From positions 5,059,501-5,123,500 of the forward strand of contig OX359195.1 in the NCBI GenBank assembly GCA_947172415.1: a stretch of DNA of 64,000 nucleotides, given 5' to 3'. Within the stretch, counting starts at the first letter, position 1; the number at the start of each line of letters is the position of its first letter. Positions 55,401 through 64,000 of the stretch are shown piece after piece. The position numbers and the translations under genes are program-made. The stretch is from Chondrosia reniformis (lineage: Eukaryota; Porifera; Demospongiae; Chondrillida; Chondrillidae). The notes under the pieces were generated by a model that saw only the letters and a list, made by a program, of their open reading frames with translations, did not search any database and was not told the origin of the DNA.

Positions 55401-58400
55401 AAAGGAGAACAGTAGGCTGGAGTAAACAAGCACATACTGACAGCTAATCCATACAGTGTTTTGATCCACATTGTAAGCAACCTATACAGTACATCCTTAA
55501 TTGGATATCCAAATCCCTTCGTCCCAAGGAAATATGTATTTTGTTTGGATACATGAAAAAAGCAGAACATACGTAGGTACTAAATACATGTAAATAAACC
55601 AGACATATAAATTTTTCTTCAATGATTAAAACAGCTCTATTTCTCTTATTTTTATACACTATAGTAGAACTAGGGCTGTCAGGCTCTCTATCTGCTTCCC
55701 ATTAGGTACTTACAATAGTGCTCATTATATAATAAGTTGAGTAAAAAGTAATTATAATTTCAAGATGGCGTCCACTGTATCTAGTAATTCAGGTAATCAA
55801 GGTTTGGGATAACTAGTCTGTACCTTTAAAGCTACGTACATTTGATCACATTAATACAGGGCCCTAAAGACTTGCATTAACATTCAATTAAATAGAAGTA
55901 TATATCACCTTTGAGTCTGCAAAGAAGTTGTACAGCAACACATCGTCAAATTCTAAACCTTTAGCTTCAAAAGTTGTCAAAACAATTGCACTTGATAACT
56001 CCTCAGGAAGACGGCTCTTGGATGTCTCTGACTGTACAAGAACAGCCTGGTGAGCTCCAAATTCAATGGATGAAGACATTCTCCTATTTCCCCTTAAAAT
56101 AATGGCAAGGTCACTCTCTGATATTGAGTGAAGAATGACTGGTAATGGTCCTGGAAAAACACCAGTATCCTCTGGCAAAGTATCGATGGATTTAGGAAAG
56201 AGGTATTGAAGAAGTTTTATAACGTGAGCTGCCACATCAAGGATGCCGGAGTGAGATCTAAAATTTTGAGTAAGCTGCTGCATCTGTGGAACTCTAATGA
56301 TATCCTTTTTACTGGAATAGGGAAGGTAGGTGTCCCTAAAATGGTGGAAAAGAGAACGAAGATCTTGAAATCTAAAAGATACTCCCCTCATTATACTTTG
56401 AGCTGTATCTCCTGTGAAGAAGAGTCCACTTGAAAATCTACAACAGTGTAAGATTAAATACAATTCTGCCTGTGTGAAATCTTGAACCTCATCGATATAG
56501 AACTCGTGAATGACAAAAGGAACATCCTCCTGAGCCTTCAGTCTGTGATAGATGTGGTGTACCCAATCACACTGATCCACCAACTTGTGCTGGGACAAGT
56601 ACTTCTGGTAAGAGAGAAATAGACTGTAGATTTCTTCTCTATCACCAACAAAATTACCAGCCCTCTTGGATCCCATACGTTTGTACTGCTCCTCACTTAG
56701 AGAGCCACTGTCAGACATCAATGCTTCAAATGAACCTTTTAAAAAGGACTTGATTTCCATCCATATAAGGAGTGGGTTGTATTTCTTTCTTATCTGGGGA
56801 CAGGTCCTAGTAATATAATGCCAGACATTATCACAGAAATACACATCATCTAATATTCTCCTCTGATTACTATCTTTTGATCTCTCGGCTGTTGCTACTG
56901 AACAAGATGCTTTATTAAAATCTTCATCTTCCTCATCTGATTCTTCAAAGAGTTCAACTTCATTGGCAGCAACATTATATTCACCTACAGAATCAATCAA
57001 TTCTACCATTAGCTCCCCAGTTTCATCTCTGGGAAAGAAGGAATGGCCGTCCAGAAAGCTGGCATCTAAAAGATTTAACCACTGAAATGACGTCAGAAAG
57101 AGAGGGAATGCTTCATCAGACACATCATGCAATCTCTTTGGTAAATCAACTGTTTCATATGGTAAATGGTTACTCATATGCGGCGAGCCACTGGCAATGT
57201 CATAAAACTTCTTTTTCACCTGGCTAACAAGAACTGGATTCTTTGTAACAAAGATCTGATGAAGATGATCCAGCTTTGTTCCTTGCTCATCTTCCTCACT
57301 GTCAACAATGTCAAAGAAAGCATCAGCTGACTCTGTACTACCAGTGGACAATTTCTTGGTCGCCAATCTGTCCTTCTCTTTGGAAAGCTGATCCTGCCAT
57401 GCCTTGTGCCAGTCCTCTTTCTCCACAGCATCTTTCTCCACAACTTTCAATTTCTCATTCTCAGTAACTGTACTCTTGTCATAATCAATGGACACACTGC
57501 TTTTTGACAACCTTACAGGAAGAGTAGGATCTCTTGGATGGGTCACTTCTAGATCCTGTTCCTCAAAGGTCTCATCCTGAGTATCTTCTTTTGGTAATTT
57601 AACATTGAAAAGCAGTGGTAACCTTGGAATGTGTGGTTCTGGAGCCTTTTGCCAGTAGCTGTGGCATTGATTCCATAGCCTATAAACACAACAAGTGGTC
57701 TTACCAGTTCCACTTCTCCCAAGTAGTAGAATACTTTCCTTGCTTTTTAGATTAATGATATCATGTTCCTTAGGCCATCCTTTGAATGGAAAATCACATC
57801 TTTGTCTCTCCCTTGTAAGCAAGGTATAAACAAGAGATGAGGTAAAGGCATAAAATGTGATTAGATTGTAGTTTTTATCCCCAGGATTAGCCAGCGGCAC
57901 AAAGTGAGTTGCTTTCACTACTTCTGTGCCCACATCTTGACAGGTATATAACCTGGGAATGCATCCTCTTGGCGGCTTGTGCCTTGGAGAGGATGCAGAC
58001 TCTAGATATTTGAGGCAGTGCTTGACATGTGATTCACGTCCTTTCCGGAATGACTGCTCTGCATAGACTATGGCTGCATGGATGCCTTTGTGCTTGACAA
58101 CATCCCAGAGGCGAATCAATTCAGAGTAGATGACATAATTGCTACTCTCTTGAGTACAACGAGCAGAGAAATCAACTGCCTTTTGCCAAATAATTCTCCA
58201 GCTCTTTGTAAGTTTCATTTCATAGAGTTCTAAACCAGGTTCGCTGCCAACAGCTTTTTTAAATTTTGCATGCCATTCTCCTTCAGCTAGTCTCTGTATT
58301 CGGCCTATTGCCTTCTTTCTCAGAAGACTTGGTAGAGATGTAAGGTTTTTCCAGAATCGCTCAGTGCAATCAATTTCCCATGCCAAACCATCAAATTCAC

Positions 58401-61400
58401 CAGTAAAAGTTCCACTAATAATTTCAGGCTGGTCTTGTAAAGTACCAACAGTTGAAGACTTTGTTTCTGAAATATCATTAACAGATACAGCCTCTTCACC
58501 AGATTCAACGGAAGAACTTTCTGAGCTATCCTGTACTCCATCAGATTCTTCTTCATCTTCCTTATCTTCAATGTTTTTTGCTTCTTCCTTGGGGACAGAG
58601 AATCCATCTTTGATAATTAGTTGTATTGAATCTTGCACTCTTTTGAGTACAGGATTCACCTTCTTTATTTGCGAGGTGGGAGTGGGAGCTCTAAAAACTG
58701 TATGAGAATGATCTATTGTTAGTGGTTTTTCCTCTGACCTGGAATTCAGATCATCAGGAGTAGAGTCCTCTTGACTGATAGAAGGATTCTTCTTCTTCTT
58801 GTTTTTCTTTTTCTTTTTCTTGGTTGTCTTTGTTTCTTTTGCTAAATCAAAAGCCCTTGTATAATCTCTCAGTTTCTCTTTGATCTTATCAGAGTTTGTA
58901 TAATCAAGCGCAGTCTTGGAATTCTTGTCCTTAGCAGTTGGATCTACTTGATTTTGTTGTAACAGTTTAAAAATGCTTTCCAAGAGCTCATCACTGGCTG
59001 CTATCCTAGATCGACTAAGCTCATGAAGAGGAGTATGTCCAACACCATTTACCAAAGGCCCACTATAGTTACTGAAGGAAACCTCTAAAATGCTGCAGTC
59101 TCCTGTAAAGAAGAAAACAATTGTATATGTTAAACAGGGAGCCTCAACCTATTTGACCATGTGGTCCATACAACATACGTAAATTATGCAGAACATCACT
59201 CAAACACGAAATCAGAAACATTCTAGCATTGCCTAGACAGCACGCTTTAAAGGTTTAAAATGGCTTTATATGATTAAGTGACAATGAATATCCACAAATT
59301 GACTCCTACAAAAGACATGGGTACATACATACCTACATATATTACATAATACCTATTGCTTACTGTACAACTCATTTTACTCTGTTTCTGCTTAAGAGTA
59401 TACGTATGTACAAACATACGAACTACCAAATGCATGGTATACGTGCATGGCTCTTGGGTGAATATTACATCAAACACTAGCTCTTTAACCCTCCACACCT
59501 AATTTTGCCTTAACATTAACTTACCACATAAAAGGGAGAAATATACTGCAATGTGCAGTGGTGTAGTTGATCCTGCTTCATCTACAGTCAAATTAGTGAC
59601 AGACAATCCTTTCCTAATGAGAACGCAGAGCATGGAACAGTACATCTGTCTCTTTTTCTTGTCAGTGGTTCCAATGAGAAGCTTTTTTATCCCTCTGAAG
59701 ACCTGAGGTGCTGTCTGATCAGTGGGGAGTACCAACCCCTTGCCCAGCAACATTTCCAATATATTGCCACTTATTTCACACTCAGATTTTAAAATCTGCT
59801 CAAATGAACACGCTGAAAAATCCTCATAGTGATTGACTAGGCGAGGAAGCAAGTCATACGCTTCAAAGTCAATAACTAGACTGAGGAAGCTACGTCCGTT
59901 TTCATTGGTTATAGTTGGTTCTATACCATTATTAAGTAGAGATTTTAGCAAGCCTTTTGATAATCTTGATTGCTTCCAAGAAAGCAGATTACAAGCATCA
60001 TCATGGGATGGTGTGACAGAATGTACTAGCAACACCTCAACCAATTCTTTAAATTTTTTACTAATACAAGAGTGAAGAAGCATCTGCATGTCATTGCTTT
60101 TTAGTGCTTCACCTTTCAACTTGTGACAGATTAAGTCGGCCATTTCTTTACAATCATTAGGGCTGGCTGCTTTGTCTCTTCTCACATCAAATATAATTTG
60201 TAGAGTGTCAACTGTCACATTATTCTTTGCTGTATACAGTTTCACAAGAGGAACGGTAGGGTGACCCTGAATCAGCTTTCTCAGATCTTTCTGGTCCAGT
60301 TGGTCCCCTCTGTTTACCAACATCTCAAAGCAGTCTGACCAATTATTCCTACACACGATATCAACAATACCTTCACCCTTACTGTTCTTCACCCTGAGGG
60401 GAGGCTTTGATTTCAGCACTACCGAAAGCAACTGATGTGAAAGGAGGGATGGGTCCCATGACAAAAATTCTGTCATCATGGCTTCATTGAGCATGATCCC
60501 TCTTTCTAGAATTTTCTTTGTGTAAGTGACATTCCTGCTTTCAATAGCAGCCTTTAAGAAGCTAGGGTAATCTGGTGAATTGCATTTTTTATAGAGATCT
60601 TGTAGTAGACTATATTGATCAACATTCGAATCACATCCAGAAGATTTTGCAAATTCTCTAATGGCAGCAATGACTGATTGTGAATCAATCTCAATTCGGT
60701 ATACTTGCAGCATTCGAATCATCCAGACTTCAAAATTGAAAAAAGGTGTAAAATCACTAAGTTTAAATCCATGCAGATCCAACAGTTCATGAGAATAAGC
60801 AGGACAGATTTTAAAAGGAGATACTGGAGTAGGAATAAGCAAAAAATGAAGAGCTTTTCTAGCTGTCTCCTTCTTGTAATTCTGTATTACATATCTTACT
60901 GTATCAGCTATCCGAGGACTAATCAAAGATTTCTTCAAATCTAATCCTTGCAGTACAGGAAGATTCTCTTCATAAGCTACGTATATATATATATAAAGAA
61001 AACAGTCTGATACATTTAGTCGTAACAATACAGTACAATGATACACTTGCAAAATTAAGAACACAGTGAACTAACAAATTAAAATGCCTATACACACTCA
61101 ACAATGTACATATATAATTAATATGTACATATTTGGGGAGCCCTTAACTGTAAAAGTTGAATGATGCACTGATAAGATGGGACATGAAAGTGAATTGGGC
61201 AAAGACGAAGGTGATGAAGATAGGGAGGAGAAGAGGTGAATGCAAGGTTGCAATTAAATAGGAAAGAGTGGAAAAAGGTAGAGTATTGTAGATACCTGGG
61301 AGTGATGCTGAGAAGTGATGGAAGAATGGATAGTGAGTTGGAGCAGAGAATTGGAGCTACATCAAAGATTATTGGGGCTATTGGAATGGCAGTCATAGGA

Positions 61401-63580
61401 AAAAGAGAGCTCAGCCAGAAAACTAAGATGAGAATAGTAAACACAATGGTCATCCCGACACTGACATATGGTTGTAAAACATGGGCACTGCTGAGGAGTC
61501 AGAAGTCAAAGATCCAAGCCACAGAGATGAAAGTTTGAAGGAGAGTTTTAGGGGTGACCACTATGGACAGATTGAAAAATGAAGAAATTAGAAAAAAACT
61601 ACAGCAGGTAGGAGTTCTTGAAAAGGTGAAGAGGAGGCAGCTAAGCAACCACTTCACCGATATAAGGCTTTTTGCTCTCATAGCGTTTACAATTAGCATA
61701 TCTCCTTGGAGTTTCTCTAACGTAACAGTACCAATTTAAGTGCTAAATCGCCTTCAAAACGTGCTAACAAGGTGTGAGCGCTCTCAAGGCCTTGTGAGGC
61801 CTCTCCAGTGGATTCAAGACCCTCACACAGACTCGGTCATTACCTTCTATCACCACTGTACTTAAGTCTTCCTCAGTACATTCTTATGGTCTACATAGGT
61901 AGCCACAAATAATTCTCTGGGTTTTTCCCCTATTTACCAGTCTGACTTATGGTTCTTAATATACTAGTTAATTTGCTATATAAAGGTTGAATGACTTTTG
62001 AACACATCACATAAGCACATACGTACATACATACGTACATTGCTATATAAAGGTTGAATGACTTTTGAACACATCACATAAGCACATACGTACGTACGTA
62101 CATTGCTAAATAAAGGTTGAATGACTTTTGAACACATCATTTAAGCACATACGTACGTACGTTGCTATATAAAGGTTGAATGACTTTTGAACACATCACA
62201 TAAGCCATACGTACGTACGTACGTTGCTAAATAAAGGTTGAATGACTTTTGAACACATCACATAAGCACATACATACATAAGCTGCATACTCACCTATTT
62301 CAAAAGCACTACAAAACATTTTGCGAAAGACATCCCTTTCATATGGGTCCGAATCAAAAGCTTTCATATAGTGATTCATTGCCTCCAGCATTTTCTGGTG
62401 ATTTTTCTCTGTTTTACCAACAGTAGTACAAATGTCACCAAGTAAAGTACTTGCCTACATAAGATGTACAGTATAGAGGGTTTGATTTATATATGTACGT
62501 AGGTATTTACGTAATCAAACTTCAAACTCCTTTGAACAGATTGTCATTGTAACTTGAAGGAAAAAAGATGCAAAATAAATTCTCAATTATTCTTTAATAA
62601 TTTTGAGGATAGTTAAGGTTCAAGAATCAATTAAAGTTTATGACTATACAAAGCAGCCAGGTAAGTTGAGTATGAGGGCCAGCAGCCTCAGATTTTTTGA
62701 CTTGAATTTCTTGTTTACCTACATATATTTATATACACATATACATACGTACGTACCTTCCAGGATCTCTTAGTAGCAGCTGATCGGCGAGCAAAGTCAT
62801 AGGCCTCTGAAAGATGTCCCTGCTTAAACTCCAAGACACCAGACAGATAAAACACTTCTGCCACTACCTTGGGCTTATGGTCCAAGTACTGGCTACACTC
62901 CTTGGCCTCTTGTAAGAGTGTGCCAGCATCAGCAATGCATTCATCAAAGAACTTTTTCTCTGCCTTTTCAGAAAGATATTTTGCTCTTTTGGCAAAAAGT
63001 TCCAACACCTGACCCTTCAGTTGATCTTTTGGACCCGAGTAGAGCTGCTTCAGAATCCTAATTGTCAAGTGCTGAATATCCCAGGAAATAACTGCTTTTC
63101 TTAGAGCTATATCCTTAGAAATCTGTCCCCCATGTACCAGAAAAATGTCTACCAATTTAGGAGAACTGATTTTAATGGAGGCTTCTACAAATTTCACCAA
63201 ATTTTCCTTAGTGTGCTGTTGAGCTGGAAGTTTTTCCAATAGAAGAATTGCAATAGATTCTGGCCTTGGGCGCTGACAGAGGTTCGCTAGTAGACTTTCG
63301 GCATCTACTGTGATGCCTAATTGGATTAATTTCTGAATAACATCCGTCTCTAAGTTGCTTGATGGGAGAGAGGACAGAGGGAACTTCTTTAGACTAGCTG
63401 GCGTAAATATTTCAGGAATGTTCTTATTGACACCATCCTTTGTATGAAGCAAATGCTTATTGATAAAATGGACCACTTCTTTAGGGTTTGCGTTTTTCCT
63501 CTTAGCTAGACCTTCCAAAACTGCAGCTACTATAATTGGCTGATCTGGAACTGGCACAGGAGGAACCTTTGTGAGGCAGT
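49408..63580 (-). CDS. TRANK1: TRANK1-like protein: ankyrin, TPR and UvrD-type SF1 helicase (six 3' exons)
   Basis: Exons in reading order: 62757-63580, 62295-62454, 59525-60976, 55909-59102, 54751-55392, 49408-52989. GT-AG borders and phases agree; about 3283 residues with the N-terminus off the window. A charged KKKKKKNKKKK linker and ankyrin-like GVGHTPLHEL lie in the fourth exon; TPR-type helices in exons 1-2 and again after the helicase. The helicase is complete: Walker A LLGRSGTGKTT (about 57693-57725), Walker B YIDEVQDF (56476-56500), motif III FTGDTAQSI, motif IV TQNFRSHSG (about 56250), motif V FEAKGLEFDD (55946-55975), motif VI YTAVTRAKCNLW (55201-55245). A conserved block before Walker A (WHAKFKKA, RIIWQKA) is typical of this family. 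The C-terminal 1194 codons are one exon with DEEGHEVDQQKR and QSISKDF. Human TRANK1 is shorter (about 2900 residues, from memory). Confidence 0.9.
52990..54750. other. Intron of the TRANK1-like gene with transposon remnants
   Basis: It holds the 53411-53699 Penelope-type tail, a TGACGTCATCAA word at 54001, and 54075-54240, which reads TCACCTCGATAATCTGCC and CTCTAATCCGCCAACC like a pogo/Tigger repeat end. No additional exon was needed, since the flanking phases match. Confidence 0.55.
53411..53699 (+). mobile_element. 5'-truncated Penelope-type tail, recent copy
   Basis: It matches 35643-35931 with four mismatches by eye: TAGTGT/TAGTCT, ATAGTGAG/ATAGAGAG, GATAAAAG/GATGAAAG, CCCCTTTAGG/CCCCTATAGG. 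Both copies stop at TAGATTTTTCATG. It lies antisense in an intron of the TRANK1-like gene. Confidence 0.85.
55393..55908. other. Intron of the TRANK1-like gene
   Basis: 516 bases between phase-0 splice sites (donor GTGATA at 55908, acceptor TGCCTAG at 55393). It splits the helicase between motifs V and VI. Nothing else was recognised. Confidence 0.8.
59103..59524. other. Intron of the TRANK1-like gene
   Basis: 422 bases between a GTAAGT donor (59519-59524) and a TTTACAG acceptor, phase 1. AT-rich, no feature recognised. Confidence 0.8.
61190..61690 (+). pseudogene. LINE reverse-transcriptase C-terminal fragment
   Basis: A plus-strand frame reads YCRYLGVMLRSDGRMDSELE, RIGATSKIIGAI, LSQKTKMRIVNTMVIP and LTYGCKTWALL, then after a stop RRVLGVTTMDRLKNEEIRKK. 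This is the thumb and connection wording of LINE RTs (YLG-x-x-S-DGR...TLLYGCETW). It is truncated on both sides and lies antisense in the TRANK1-like intron. Confidence 0.8.
61972..62280. repeat. 62-bp tandem repeat, five copies, ending in TACGTACG tracts
   Basis: Each unit contains TTGCTATATAAAGGTTGAATG, ACTTTTGAACACATCACATAAG and an (ACGT)n block of variable length. Copies begin near 61976, 62040, 62104, 62162 and 62224. The array is in an intron close to an exon border (62295). Confidence 0.9.
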
Positions 63581-63612
63581 CTGTGAAAGAAAAGGAAAAC
63601 CTTATATGACTA

Positions 63613-63958
63613 ATATGGACTACTGTAATTTGGAAAATTTTCGTATTGAAATATTTTGTGGGCAACTATGAAAATTTGTATATACACATTATGTAATTAT
63701 GTTGAGAAAATGGAGGTTTATGAAAGAGATTTCTGTGTTAGTGGCTTTCATGTGTATTGGGACATCTGGGAGGCGGCTGTTTGGGAAGTGCTTAACTGCA
63801 AAAGAGAGCCAGAAATGCTAAGGGCTGTTAGCTTGACCGTATATACATAAATCATACAACACGTTATTATTTTATTGTTAAAAATATTTTGTGAGGAATT
63901 TTCGTGGGTTGAGCCACCATGAAAATATTTCAACAATAAAAATTTCCCAAATTATGGT
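63613..63958. mobile_element. MITE in the 5'-most intron seen of the TRANK1-like gene
   Basis: Left end TACTGTAATTTGGAAAATTTT and right end (reversed) TACCATAATTTGGGAAATTTTT form a terminal inverted repeat of about 40 bases that continues into TATTGAAATATTTT. The interior reads GTGGGCAACTATGAAAA / GGTTGAGCCACCATGAAAA. It is related to the 33871-34121 MITE by its TACCGTA-type ends. Non-coding. Confidence 0.7.
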
Positions 63959-64000
63959 ATTATAATTGCAGTACCAATATAGCAAAACATGGTAATTTAC

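Larger units (their letters stand above)
60977..62294. other. Intron of the TRANK1-like gene with LINE fragment and satellite
   Basis: It contains the LINE fragment at 61190-61690 and the 62-bp array at 61972-62280. The acceptor is preceded by a TATATATATACG run. The donor is GTGAGT (62289-62294). Confidence 0.75.

Overview
This is animal nuclear DNA. It is AT-rich, with GT-AG introns, spliced genes and many transposable elements. Its genes are metazoan in type: a class I Rab11-FIP, a CARD protein, a TRANK1-like helicase, a CSK-type SH3 protein and an SLC2 sugar transporter. Short compact exons, pervasive TACGTACG-type microsatellites and YY1-like AAnATGGC motifs at gene starts suggest a demosponge, possibly a haplosclerid such as Amphimedon. 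The organism is my inference. No prokaryotic or organellar gene was seen.

Layout. 1-2266: repeats and intron leading to the last exon of an MFS sugar transporter (2267-3373, +). 3629-18743 (-): an eight-exon Rab11-FIP class I homologue that I assembled by hand. All splice phases agree and it gives 871 codons plus a stop; its introns hold satellites and a dead LINE. 19388-24965 (-): a five-exon CARD protein with palindromic elements in two introns. 25952-36724 (+): an SH3 protein whose last exon is about 10 kb downstream. The intervening stretch is packed with mobile DNA: a LINE relic, a 21-bp satellite split by a pogo/Tigger-type element, a TTAA-flanked THAP (Kolobok-like) element with a nested MITE, and a Penelope-like RT. 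37045-37664: a piggyBac-like MITE. 38872-39969 and 43213-44085 (-): a duplicated glycosyltransferase-like gene, the second copy lacking its membrane anchor. 46096-49089 (+): a nearly intact non-LTR retrotransposon with one in-frame TGA. 49408-63580 (-): the last six exons found of a giant TRANK1-like gene (ankyrin, TPR and a complete UvrD-type SF1 helicase), whose 5' end lies beyond the window.

The genes do not form an obvious pathway. The CARD protein may belong to innate immunity, the Rab11-FIP to endosome recycling and the glycosyltransferase-like proteins to the Golgi. The most unusual signals are: (1) a family of long hairpin elements whose arms within one copy are essentially identical although different copies have diverged; (2) a 19-bp promoter motif containing a CRE, shared by two unrelated genes and present in altered form in an inverted copy; (3) the dense nesting of several transposon superfamilies inside one intron.
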